Shown here in pieces: positions 13,585-26,768 of a stretch of 64,000 bases of DNA (position 1 is the first letter of the stretch; every line of letters starts with the position of its first letter). The stretch comes from Glandiceps talaboti (Eukaryota > Hemichordata > Enteropneusta > Spengelidae). The notes beneath the pieces were generated by a model. That model was not told the DNA's origin and ran no database searches. It saw only the letters and a list, made by a program, of their open reading frames with translations. The position numbers and the translations under genes are program-made. The stretch lies in NCBI RefSeq assembly GCF_964340395.1, contig NC_135560.1, forward strand, positions 19,334,598 to 19,398,597. Reading direction: 5' to 3'.

Positions 13585-14511
13585 ACACAAAACTGATGTA
13601 CATCAACTGGTGAGGACACACATAATACTTAGAATGTGAATAGTGTTGATGTTTAAGCAGGAGAAATATGAACAGATTTAATTACAGATGAAGTAATGGA
13701 TATGTTAATAGTGTCATACAAGAACTGTACATTTACAACACTGTGTGGGCATTGACAAGATTGATGTAACACCTTACAATATATGGCATCCTCACAAAAA
13801 CATGAACTGAATAAAATTGGCTTGAACTTGTAATAATGCCAGACAGACACCTCATTTCATCAAAGACTTTAAACTAAAAGTGAATAAATGCATGGATGAA
13901 ACATTTTTGATACAAAAAGATGCATGTTGCTGGATATGGGGAGTTGTCCTAGTAGTAGTGTGGTGTTGAGTATTGTGAAACATTTTGTCAAATTTTAGTA
14001 AAAATTACAAAATCACGACGTACTTGTATTCCACTACCTGCAATTTATACTTATCACATATGTGATTTGAAAGAAAGCCTTATTTGCAGCATAAAGCTAT
14101 AAAAATGTAAATAAATGAGAAAAGTTATCTGCCTATTTTGTATATGTGTGTGATAACTGTTAACTTTATCTATCTGAGGAATTGGATTCATCCTTCATAG
14201 GTGTGTAATCTTTCACCGAGAGATGACATTATCTTTCTTTTACATGCCACAGCATGGCTTATATGGATTCATTTTTTGAACACAATAACTCACTTTAGTA
14301 GAAATATGCAGTCTGATTTTAGCATTTTACAACCACTAAATGATAAATTAATGTTAACCCCTCTATAAGTCATTCGTTATCAGCTGTTTAGACCTTTCAC
14401 AGTTCATCCTGTGTAAATCTGCAGCTGCCTCAAATTAATCCTGAGTGATACCACCAAATGTTGGTGGAAGTACATGTTCTTGTTTTCTCTAGGAAAGAGT
14501 TTCACTGAAAA

Positions 14512-14606
14512 TAAGGAAGTGAAATTCAAAATGAGAAATACACATGCATGATCATCTAAATGACTTACACTTTTCGAGCGAGTTTCCCCATGGCACTGGG
14601 ATTCAT
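14512..14606 (+). repeat. Dispersed repeat, copy B
   Basis: Partner of the copy at 10950-11045. It is followed to about 14885 by further diverged units with AGAGTTTGACTGAAAAATA and GAATTCAAATTTAGAAATT. Confidence 0.65.
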
Positions 14607-15184
14607 GCAGCTCTTAGAATGTAAAATGAAATTTAAAAGTCAGGATTTAATATTGATCTAATGACATATCCTCCTTTGGAGAGAGTTTGACTGAAAAATA
14701 TCTATAGAAGTTCAGAATTCAAATTTAGAAATTTATGCTGATTCTTTTGAGTTTAAAATAAGATACAAAATTAACAAAATTAGGAATTTATGTTGATCTC
14801 GCAGATTTGCCCTCCTTTAATACAGAGAATTTCTGTGAAAAATATGGATGAGGAATTCAAATTTGGAAATTCATGCTGATCTCAGAGTATGTATTAGCCA
14901 GTACAAAGCCATTACAAGTGAAATGCTCATTTAGGAGTGTAAGGACTGTCAGAGAAGAGACAATTTATTGGCCTGGAGGGAACACCATCATCAGAGGTAG
15001 GATCTTGGCTCCAAGGACAAATCATCACTTGCAGCATTTAAAGATTGTATTCTGATTTACAGACAAGGCTTGTAGTGAGGATTCAAGTCTTACAGTCTAC
15101 TTACGGTCACAACACCAAACTTAACCACACTCTGGCACGGGGATTAACCTTTTTGAGACTGAATAATTCTGATGACTATCAGGG

Positions 15185-15560
15185 ACAAGTTTGAGAGAAA
15201 CTCTAAAATTTTTGACAATTCTAAAATCTTATTCTTGTACAAACTGATTCCCAAGCCTACAACAATCATCAGTATTACAATATTTCGAAAATTACCTTTC
15301 AATAAATTGTGAAGAACAGACAATTTTTATGAGAAAACCAAAAATTTTGATAATTTTAAAACCTTATTCTTGTATAAATTAATTCTATGTAGTCTATGAC
15401 AATCATTCATATATAACATTGAAAATCTACTTTGCAAGAAATTCTGAGGAACGAACAAATTTTAAGAGCAAAATCATAAATTTTGATAATTTTAAACCAT
15501 TATTCGCTTAGAAATTTATTCTACAGCCTATTTTGTATAGTTTTTGTCGAAAATACATTT
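15185..15560 (+). repeat. Tandem repeat of three diverged units, about 125-135 bp
   Basis: Recurrent TTTTGATAATTTTAAAACCT, TTATTCTTGTA and a TATGACAATCAT-like segment occur three times in order. Confidence 0.7.
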
Positions 15561-17167
15561 TTGTATATCTCAAATTTTGTACATTTTGGTGGCAAAATGT
15601 CTATTTTTTCACTTCTATATTGAGGTAATATCTTACACTGCATTCAGAATCCAGGTCCTATAGAAATCTTTGGGTCACTGAATAAACTAAAAATAGTCAT
15701 TTCAGATGAGACACATGTATGTTTAGTGTTAAAAGGGACTATTTCTTTTCAGGTTTGTTTGATATTTCACGTTTAGTCCTACTTTTTCTATTTATTTTTC
15801 TCTACATGATATTGCAAAGTAAAAACAGCGATTACACACACATGGTAAATAGAGCTCAGTGGTGCGCATTATAGTGTATACATCAGGTCTATCAGCGGTA
15901 GCTTGACATGTTTCTCAAGAACCCTTTTCAGCTTTTCTTTGTAGTTTGATATGTTTGATTTAGTCTCAATACTCTGTTTGTTGTATTCTGGTCTGTTTGA
16001 TCTCTTAGGTTTCTTCTCATTTTCCTGACTTGAATTTATAAGTAATATACCAACATCTGTGCAGTATATGACAAAGCAATATCCTGCATACTGGTGGCAT
16101 ACAGTCAAACCGTTCATTCATTTTTCCCTCTTTCTCTAATACCATCATTTTTTGATCTGCCATTTGTCCAATTTCAATGACTGTCAGTCATTGTGTAAAC
16201 AAAGGGAAAAACATTTCAATTTCAGTGAGAATATCAATGCAAAGCTCAAATTTTCACCTAAATTGAAGATGATCTTTGAAACGGTTTTGAGATTTTTATT
16301 GTTATTCTTAAAGCCCAATATATGACTCCCTTGGTCTTAGATTAAACCAATCATAACAATGAAACCATATAAATTGTAAAATACAACAATTCTTTTGTTG
16401 AAGAACCACTTTTTCTGAAGCTCTACCAGGCAATTGTTTTTTTCTTCCAAATTTTAATTCTTATCTGATAATGCCTTTTAAAGGTAGCCATGTGTTATTC
16501 TATATATTTTTCATTCTCATTACTCTATTTTTAAAAGTTATTGTCTTCAATAAAATGCACTTTGTTTATGTGCTTGTAAATTTTATCATAATTCTTTGTG
16601 GCTGTGTTTTTTTATGCTGGCAGTTATAAAAAACAAATTCAGATAATTTTTTACATTGCATATCTATTTTTAGCAGCTCTTTCACTTTAATGATTTCCTT
16701 TATTATTTTATACACTTGTAATATTACAAATATAAGATAAATTGATTTGGTTATTCCAGTATCCATGCCCATAAATGGAATAATTCACACAGTGACTATT
16801 CTAAGATTTTTTAAATATATTTTTTATACATTTATGCAATTTTAATATACCAGTAGATGAATCCAAAAACAGCTTGACTCTGACCAGTTCTGTACCTTAG
16901 TGACTTTCCAATGTATATATAAGTGAAATGAAATTACAACTAAATAGATTGATATGTCAAAATAGGAACTCCATGTCCTTGATCATGACAGAGATTCACA
17001 TATGGTACTCTTCACCATGCAATTACAATTGTACCACGCCTGTGACAAACTCAGAAAACACTCCCTCTTACGAGTAGAAAAAGTGACTGGTTTGTCAGAA
17101 TAGCTACACATTTTAATCAGTTTGTACGGCTTCAAAAACATGTCAATGCATCATAATACAGTCCAAA

Positions 17168-17640
17168 GGGTTACATCTAAATGGAATCATGGAACTGCAG
17201 AAACTGCCATCACACTGTCCCATAGTTACATCTAAATGGATTCATGGAACTGCAGAAACTGCAATCACACTGTCCCATAGTTACATCTAAATGGATTCAT
17301 GGAACTGCAAAGACTGCAATCACACTGTCTACATAGTTACATCTAAATGGATTCATGGAACTGCAAAAACTGCCATCACACTGTCTACATAGTTACATCT
17401 AAATGGATTCATGGAACTGCAAAAACTGCCATCACACTGTCCACACAGTTACATCTATTCTAAATGGTTTCATGGAACTGCAAAAACTGCAATCATGCTG
17501 TCCACAGAGTTGCATCTAAATGGATTCAGGGAACGGCAGAGACTGCAATTACACTGACTGTCCACACAGTTACACATCTACAGGGTTTCAGGGAAATGCA
17601 GACTGCAATCACACTGTCCACAGTTCTATACCTACTGAGT
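17168..17640 (+). repeat. Minisatellite, about 55-bp unit, eight to nine copies
   Basis: Unit: GTTACATCTAAATGGATTCA, then TGGAACTGCA, GAAACTGCAATCACACTGTC and a CCATA spacer. Early copies are nearly identical; the last two or three are degenerate. Confidence 0.92.
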
Positions 17641-18497
17641 ACCTTGATTGTCGACTATCATTTCTCCAGGCAATCCTTTATGCATGTACATACATAAAAC
17701 ACAACTAACTCATAATGGTGACTTTTAAACAGACAATGGGAGAAATCAGAGATGACATATTTTCAATTGAATATTCAGGGAAGACTATATTGCTGTTTCT
17801 CAGAGTAAATGTACATGAATTTGATGGTAACATAAAGTGAAAATATATGAAATACTAACAATACTTATACTGATCATTGATGTATAACTTAAAATGATAA
17901 ATATTATAGTAATACAATAATACAAAGTGGTATTTAGAGATTGAAATTTGAAATACACATGGTAATATTGACATATAATTTTAATTCAATGTGGCAATAC
18001 AGGTGGCGATATTCCAATTACATATTATGTTACTGGTTTCAAAATTTATGAATTAAATGCAGTGGTATTGAATTTATTAATCAAATTATATACTATTATC
18101 AAATATCAATATATACTGTATGCATACCATATTGATTCAGAAAGGACAATTTGAGATAGTTCTGCAAAAAGTGAAGCTTTAATAAAAAATTTAAGAAATA
18201 CATGAAAAAAACTACTACCTCATTTGAATGTGATTTTTACAAGATGCAATAAATATCATAATTTTCATAATTTCACAATCTTATCAAATGGAAATCATGA
18301 TTACAAAATTCAATATACATTTGCCATCATAATAACATTTATCAAATATGTAATAAAAATATACAGTCCTAATAATATTGGCATTGCACCTTTCAGTTAG
18401 GTTATCCACCTTCCCTACACTCCCGATATGTGACCATCTCATTTGCAAACATCTTTATTGTGGCAATTAGATGTTATTCCTCAAGATTTTCCTTTTG

Positions 18498-18576
18498 TTC
18501 AGCAAAGGAAAATACAAGTGACCTAAGGAGCCTTTGTCACTACGACCCTTTAGGTCACGAGTATTTTCCAGCTGAA
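18498..18576. repeat. Long imperfect hairpin
   Basis: TTCAGCAAAGGAAAATAC..GTGACCTAA pairs with TTAGGTCAC..GTATTTTCCAGCTGAA. There are about 27 pairs per arm with a few mismatches and a loop of about 23 nt. Confidence 0.75.
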
Positions 18577-21500
18577 TGAAGAAAAATATTGGGGAATAAC
18601 ATAGTTATACCAGAACCAGTAATATGAAGGAAAAATCAGGGAAAGTAATGGCATGCAATTTTGAACGTTTTGACTCATATTTCGGACACAGCAGAACCAG
18701 TGATGTAGACATGACATAGAACACAGTATATATTCCAGATTTTTTGTTCTAAATGGCTTGTGCATGGTATAATGATATACAATATTGTATACTAAGAATC
18801 AAATATGGTAAAATATGGTTCTAATAATAATGTTTGACTTTAAATAAAATGAAATGAAATTTCATGAGAACATATGTGGACATGCATATAGCTAGATTGA
18901 TATTGAAAAAAGCCATGAAAGTGATATCCACTGTATCAAACAAACAGGCGCAGTCAAGCCTTAGCTTTCGTAACCTTGCATGTAAGGTAAAGACCCAGAC
19001 AGCAGAGAGATGAATTTCTTGTCTATTCGTTCATTGACCCAATGTTGTATTATTCGTTGTACTAACAGCTGTTGTAGGACTGCTGTTCACTTTTCAAACA
19101 ACTTTGTTTTAAACAGTGATTCCATTGGTATTGTACAACTTTACATGTAATGAGGTAACATATTGGTGACCTCATCAGCTCCCCTCCTTGTTTAAAATCA
19201 TGCACAAGTGTCACCAACAACCACTCTGCCATATTTGAAACAATGCTAAAGTGTTCACTGAATACTATTTGAAGCGGAAATGGTTACCATGTTCAGTATT
19301 GAAGTTTAACAAAATGTTCCACTCTGACCTAGAATTTATTTTCCTTGGCGTACTAGTTCCACTTGTTGTATATCTCATTCTGTGATATATTTCTGACTGT
19401 TGTTACTTCACTACAACCATGCAAATGTCCATTTTAATGTTTAGAAATGGGGAAGATAAAATCTAATTTGGCGAAAAGACCACTAAAAAGAGTTTGCTTT
19501 TAAAATGTTGGTCTCATTTTCAGAAATGTATTATCTTGTGACTGTATTCAAGAAATCAAATGAAAAATATCAGGTCACATGACCACTGACCAATCAGACA
19601 ATACAATTTCAGGTCATGTGACTATGGCCTAAATATCACTTTTGATGTTGATATACAAACCAATATCACAAAGGAAATATGCAAGACAAGTAAACAGGAA
19701 ATTACCAAAAAACTTTATACAGACTTGCTCAGACTGATTCGATTATTTTTTGAATATCAATTTTGATCATTTTCATAGAAGATTTGTACATCATATTTTG
19801 TAATATCATATATCTACTGGCAGTTAAAAGCAGTCCATATCATATCTCACTTGAAAGCTTTATGTTATAAACTTTACATGAACCTTATGAATTAATGAAC
19901 ATACACCGCCAGAATGACAAATGATATGAGGTGTTCTCTGATTTTTATCTTACTCCGATAACAAATATGGAAATATAACACGAGGGAGAAACATCACGAG
20001 GTCACAACATTACCTCTCCCTGGTGTCTAACATAGCAGTTCTTTACTGCTGCATGGTTTCCACAACATTGAATAAGAACAACATAGAAACCTATGCTGTG
20101 ATATTAGAGATACTGTGATTGGTCAATGCACAGCAAAAGCTGAGATTGATGCTGTAAATGACCAATCAGCAACAATTTTGTATTTGAACATCATATGCCA
20201 TCAAAAATGACTCACGCTAGCTAAGGTGAGCAAATATACCATGGTACAATTTTTCTGGTTAAAAAATTCTACGAAGCTTTGATACTGTCATGCTTTCTGA
20301 AGTAATGTTTCTAGAAGAACATGCAGGATATGCTGAATGGAGATCTGGAGAAAACAAATACAGCCTTTAAGAGTTGTATGTAAATTGCCTGGGGGCTAAG
20401 AATACAATATGAGCCTCACAATATCATTTTAAATAGTGTCTCTTATTCTGAGTAATAGGACTGGGAAATTAGGTTCATTATATGATTATTCGAGAATAGC
20501 ACAAATTTGAATAGAGATCTATTATGGCCATAGTCAAAATGTAATCACCATGATACCAGCAGATTTCTTCTCTCTCATTGATGGGATTTCAGTCAAAAGA
20601 GAGTTTTATTGATTTGTTCCCATTCTGCTATATTCTTACATCTATACTACTGGTATTCAAACCAATCTGTACATCAATGTATTGACTTCAAACATCTCAA
20701 GACTATGAGAGAAAAAATACAGTTCAAATCTTAAAACATGTAACTCCATCATATTATGTGATCAAATATATATGTGACCTGAAATTCTTTGTTTGAAAGT
20801 AATGGTGTTTTCTATTCTACAGCTATTTCCATTCCTGAATTCAAAGCAACACACCATATTGCATTGATAGCAAAAGACATATCATCATGTAGATAATATT
20901 ATGGCTTCCAGTCTAGAAGCTTTTAAATTCAACCAAATTGGGAGCAAGTTCTTGTCATTTCATATCGAACTAAATTGTACAAGGGCTGACATATAAACAG
21001 ATGAGAAATGCAAAATACTTTTTATTCTTTATACTCCTGTATCATTCAGTTATAATTTCTCACTTTTGAGTTTTATTAAACAATACATAATAAATGTGAG
21101 AATTCTGTTTCAAGTAGTTCAAGCCATTTTTTTGTATTCATTTTAGTTTTTCAGCAAATAGAAGTCATATGACATATTTGCATATGTTTGATGTTTTAGA
21201 CAAGAATTCACCATAAACATGTAGAAATCAAGTTTCATTTTGTAGACCACTGAAATGTCATTGCATCACAAAGGAGTACTACCTATAAAACATTGCTGAG
21301 TGATTAGAGTATGTGGCCAACAAATCTACACAAAGTTGTCTGACCTGTCATACACAGCTAATAATCTATAAATAGCATATCGTATTCCGAGGACAGCCTT
21401 TTTATAGGAGCATAAATAAAATATTTGACATGTTGACATGTACTCTTCAATCATTCAATAATCAATTCACTGTGTAACTACAGGTAAATGTAAAGTGTGT

Positions 21501-22377
21501 GTTTGTGTCTGTGTTTGTGTGGGGGACAGGGGTAGCTATATCAGTGTATAGGCATGTATTAGTTGTATAATATGTGTGGATGTCTATGTTTGCATGTATG
21601 TACGTGTGTATGTATAAAGAGTGGAGAGGCAGAAGTGTACACATCAGTCCTATTCTCAACAACACACCACAATTACTAAACCTATTTGTTAAAAAATTTA
21701 AGAATTAAGATCTTACTAATATACAGATACATATATGTAGACTCAATTAAATGTATCTGACTCACAGTATTAGGGTTATAAACCTGACCTTGATTGTCAA
21801 GGTAAAACTTCAAAATCAAGTAACATATCTTGTAAGCTATATAAAAATGTCTTTAATTCTGAAATGAGGTGTATGTATCCAATATTCAGTGTCAAGTACT
21901 ATATGTTCATTTTTTGAGAACTACTGTACTAAGGCCGATAATTAACCTCAATACTAGTAATACTAGTGACACACAAAACTTTGATGAACTTATTGTTTTC
22001 ATCCTTAGACCAATCATAGACAAACATACTTAGAATAAAAAATTGTCCTTTTATTGTGGAAAGACAACAGCTGAAGAGTTATCAGGAGTACACGTTACTG
22101 TCAAAGTAGAGCTCTATTAGATTTGGAATGTCAAAAGTATACTGTATGGCCTTCAGAGTCATCTCAACTCAATTACCCTATGTGCTAAATGTACCAGAGT
22201 ACACTAACAGTAACCATCACCACAGATATGAATTACCATGGAAACACTGTAATCTGACACAGTCACTGAACTGTCTGCATTGACCTTTCCCATCAACTTT
22301 TTAAAACAGAAAATAATAAATCTATCAACTACAGATCTCAATTCATAGAAAAGTAATTTAAAGTTCAAGTGAGGTTT

Positions 22378-22945
22378 ATCTAGATTTATTTACTGTTTTC
22401 TCTTCATTTTGTTAGATGGGGTTTCTGTTACGATATCTGAAGATGGAGAAGTGGACAAAGACCACTACCCACAGATATTACACATATATATATACTAGTA
22501 TATATATCGTATTCTGTTTTTGACAGCAGCCCTGGATTCCAAAGAAAATGATGTGTAAGTAGGGTTATTTACTGTTCTCTCTTCATTTTGTTAGATGTGG
22601 TTCATATTACATCTATAATATCTAATGATATTTAAACAACTGTCTAACCTTACAATGTACTGACATATAGATCCATAAACTTCATGTTATTAGTTTGTGT
22701 TTTCTGGGGGGTTTTTTGGACAAGCTTTTGATCATAACCTCCAAAAAACTATTTACAACCAGATTCATTTACTGTTCTCTTCATCTTTTTGATGGCGTGC
22801 ATATTACAATATCTCAAGATGAATAGAGGGATGAAAAGTACTAAACTCGCTGACAGTATACATCTATAAATCGTATTCTGTTCTTGACATAAGCCCTGGG
22901 ACATACTGCAATGATGACGATTTGCACGTAGACATTTCACTGTGA
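22378..22945 (+). repeat. Three tandem copies of a unit of about 190 bp
   Basis: Each unit starts with TTTACTGTTCTCTTCATTTT. The first and third also share CGTATTCTGTT(T/C)TTGACA followed by GCCCTGG. Confidence 0.75.
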
Positions 22946-23320
22946 GGTGGTCAACACTTAGTAAGCTATAAGATATAGTTTCACTTCTTTTTTGTTGTCA
23001 GGAGAAGACACTTTGATTATCAAGTAAGATTCATTAAAAGTGGCACTGCCTGTAACTCAAGTCCTATTTTGGTATTAGTCAGTGCAAAGTTCACATTGTA
23101 CGTAAGAACAAAAATGTATTAAGGAATAAATCAGCATCAACATAGCATAATAGGAGTGGGTAAGTATACATGAAGATGCTTGGTAACCAAGACTAATAGT
23201 ATTTTTCTAATACTTTGGTAACCAAAAATTTAAGTCAGGGTGTCATTTTTGTCATATCTTAATTTCATGTAGAGCTCTACCAGATTAGACAAGATTTAAC
23301 ACGTCTTAGAATACAGAATA

Positions 23321-24008
23321 TGAAACAAAAGTAACCACCAAGAACCATAGAATCACAGACTGAGTCCCTTTAAACAAAAGTAACCACCAAGAACCATAGA
23401 ATCACATACTGTGCCCCTTGAAACAACAGTAACCACCAAGAACTATAAAGTTACAGACTGAGCCCCTTGAAACAACAGTAACTACCAAGAACCATAGAAT
23501 CACAGACTGTGCCCCTTTAAACAAAAGTAACCACCAAGAACCATAGAATCACATACTGTGCCCCTTTAAACAAAAGTAACCACCAAGTACCATAGAATCA
23601 CAGACTGTGCCCCTTTAAACAAAAGTAACCACCAAGAACCATAGAATCACAGACTGCCCCTTTAAACAAAAGTAACCACCAAGAACCATAGAATCACATA
23701 CTGTGCCCCTTTAAACAAAAGTAACCACCAAGAACCATAGAATCACATACTGTGCCCCTTTAAACAACAGTAACCACCAAGAACCATAGAATCACATACT
23801 GTGCCCCTTTAAACAAAAGTAACCACCAAGAACCATAGAATCACATACTGTGCCCCTTTAAACAACAGTAACCACCAAGAACCATAGAATCACATACTGT
23901 GCCCCTTTAAACAAAAGTAACCACCAAGAACCATAGAATCACATACTGTGCCCCTTGAAACAAAAGTAACAACCAAGAACCATACAGTTACAGACTGTGC
24001 CCCTTTAA
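23321..24008 (+). repeat. 49-bp minisatellite, 14 copies
   Basis: Unit: TTTAAACAAAAGTAACCACC, AAGAACCATAGAATCACATA, CTGTGCCCC. Most copies differ at one to three sites, and some alternate AACAAAAG with AACAACAG. One copy has lost three bases. The units abut directly, so this is not a CRISPR array. Confidence 0.97.
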
Positions 24009-26032
24009 TTGATTCCTATGTAAAGCTTCGAAAAACAAAATAATTTCACTTCTTCTAGGGAAATGCACTTAGAGTCACAACCTAAAAATATACATGTTCA
24101 GCACTGTCTGTTGTCTAACATAATCTAAAATAAAGTATTTGAACCTCTCTATATCTTGCATACTAAATTTTAAATGCTCAGAAATTCTCAGTTCAAATAA
24201 GAAATACAACATATAATTGGTTGACGACGGGCTAAATATACAAATCTTGATCTAATATGCCTACACACTCTAGTATCTTCTATATATCCTACCTACATGT
24301 ATTCATTTTACTTCTCAGCAGTAAATAACTGATATGTATTCCCAACAGATGTCATATTCATAACGTTATCAAATACCTTGCAGGCAAAAAGTGTCTATGG
24401 TATAACAGTTATGCAAACAAAAAAGATGGACCTTGGAGACCAGATGAAGTTTTGACTCACTTAATACTTTCATTTATTTGTACTACATACAATAAATCCT
24501 TTTTCTAAGTCAAATTATAGTGTACAGGATACTGGACTGGAATGACATAGTACATGTTTTACAACCATAAGTTGGAAACTAACACATATACTGAAGTACA
24601 TGTGTAGTAAAAGCTATAATATACTTTATGTATTTCAATCTAGAAAATTTCATTTTATTTTATTTGAGTGGAAAAAACTGGCAAAAAAATTCACTGTATT
24701 AAAAAGATGCTAGCACTAACAACTCACTGTAGGCCGTAGCATTACTGGTAATAAGTTTATGCGAAAAAAATTGACAATTTTGGGTCATCAATTTTTTAGA
24801 ATTTATTATGAGAAGAAATTGACACTTCCATCCTATGAAACCGACATGCTGTACTTCAAAAACTAATGGCACAACCTTCCCTCTTATAGCATATATTCCT
24901 GACTACGCTACACTATTCACCATAATAAATTGTTATATTAACTTGCTAACATCTTTAAATTTATATCTTATACAACCTTTTCCTTTTGTTCCAGTGCCTT
25001 CAGGAATACAAGATTAATTCCTCAAAATAGTCATTCCTTGCACAAATTCCATGAGTAAGTAGCTACCATGGGGATAGGTCTCTCAAGGTATGTTACCATG
25101 ATGAAGGATTAATGTATCCACTTCAGCTCTGGTTCAACAATATCTCCACAAATTAAATTGGGACTCTATTTCCACAAAAGGGTAGGAGTCCTTGGGACAA
25201 CTTGTAATGATCAATCATATATAGGTTAGTCATAAATCAACTCTTTTATGAACATTCAGTTTTTGGCAGTGTGGTTACACATACCCACATCATTCCATAG
25301 CAAAATATGGTTCTCCCTAGACATAAACGATAATCAATGGTTTTTTTAAACAAAGAATCTCTTTGCTTCTTAAATGACTTTTTACCATCAGATTCACTTG
25401 AAAAATAAGTACACAGCAACCTCTTTATAACGAACTTTGTTATAGTGAACACTTAGTTATAAAAAACACCTTTTTGTGCCCCCAAACTTATATCATTAGA
25501 ATATGTATATATATCAGAGGCACACCTTGTTTAGGTCTCCAACAGAAACAAAGAAAATCTCAAATGATGACCACTGAATATTGAAGATTCAGTAAATGTA
25601 ATAGCCATGCATATTGCATGTCTGTTGTACTCAGTTTCATGGTTTCCCACATAATACAATATACTGCCTACAGCTATGTTGAAAATTTTAGATGAATACT
25701 TAATATGAAAAGAATTACAATTTATAAATGTGACCATGTTACCTCGGCAACATGATGCAATGTCAGCAAGGAAGTCAAGTTTTTGTAGTTACTGTAGTGA
25801 TTACATACATCATATAGGATTTTCTCCCTAAATTGTTTTGATAACAAGATGGCTCAGAGTCAAAGACGAACACCTTCGATAGTTGCTGGTTGTTGACGTG
25901 ACATGAAGAATTTTTGGTCTGTTACACGTACCTGTTTTGATACCATATTTTGTATAAAATAAAGTGATTTGGAGGAGGATTTTCATTTTGTCACTAATTA
26001 CTAGAAGACTAGCTGTCTTTCTTCTTTGTTAC

Positions 26033-26053
26033 GGGGGGGGGGGGGGGGGGGGA
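26033..26053 (+). repeat. G homopolymer of about 19-20 bases
   Basis: A G run after TTAC; it may form G-quadruplexes and is prone to length error. Confidence 0.9.
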
Positions 26054-26204
26054 ATTACAAACCTACGGTACATGTAATTTGCTATATGCCATTTAAAGCT
26101 GGTGCTAAGTCAACAGAACACACTACCATGGTATGTTATTATCCTAGGATAATGCTACTTCATGTACACATAACTGAACAAAATCTTTTTGCTATGATTT
26201 CAGG

Positions 26205-26700
26205 AACGTCGGTAACAGAAAGGGGAAAACCAGTAAAATGACATCACTACTAGAGTGAAAATTGGTGAAATGATAACAAAAATTGACTGATTTTGTATGG
26301 CTATCTGACACTAGTAACAGAGAAGGAGGGAATTTGATGCAATGACAACATTACAATTAGTAATTTCATTTGATTATGGGATGGGGGGGGGGCTAGTAAC
26401 AGAGAGGGGGAATTTGGTAAAATGACAACACTTCATTTTGCTATGGTTTACAATCGTCAGTAAAAGAGTGGGAAAAACCAGTAAAATGACAACACTGCAT
26501 GTAGTGATTTCGCTATGGTTTATGCACATCAGTAAAATTTAAAAGAGACGGGAAACAGGTAAAATGACAACACTAGATTTAGTACTTTATTCAGTGAATG
26601 TCGGTAAGAGAGAGGGGAAACCAGTAATATAATAACATTCTTTACGCAGTGTTTACACTGTGGTCTAGGAATTCAGGTAACAAACAGGGGAAAACCCAGT
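26205..26700 (+). repeat. Degenerate tandem repeat, about 75-100-bp units
   Basis: Six to seven copies of GTAACAGAGAGGGGAAACCAG then TAAAATGACAACACT followed by AT-rich filler, with strong divergence. Confidence 0.75.
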
Positions 26701-26734
26701 ACATTTTTAAGCATTATGCTATATAATATGGAAC

Positions 26735-26768
26735 CATAGACCCTCCATCAATTGGTGGAGGGTCTATG
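26735..26768. repeat. 34-bp near-perfect palindrome
   Basis: CATAGACCCTCCATCAATTG is followed by GTGGAGGGTCTATG. The whole segment is self-complementary except for one T/G pair, so the DNA could form a loop-free cruciform. Confidence 0.9.

Noticed and set aside
14873-15055. A plus-strand frame containing YWPGG and HLKIV, reminiscent of the NMDA receptor GluN1 region before the ligand-binding domain.
   Set aside because: The spacing between the two matches is wrong, the flanks are dispersed repeats, and no neighbouring receptor exon was found. Probably coincidence.
15101-15127. A 27-nt minus-strand micro-exon candidate (SVVKFGVVT) with good splice sites.
   Set aside because: Inserted in the phase of the ARNT-like transcript it gives a stop, and no partner exons are known.
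23321-24008. Regular repeats that could suggest a CRISPR array.
   Set aside because: The units abut with no unique spacers, and the DNA is eukaryotic.
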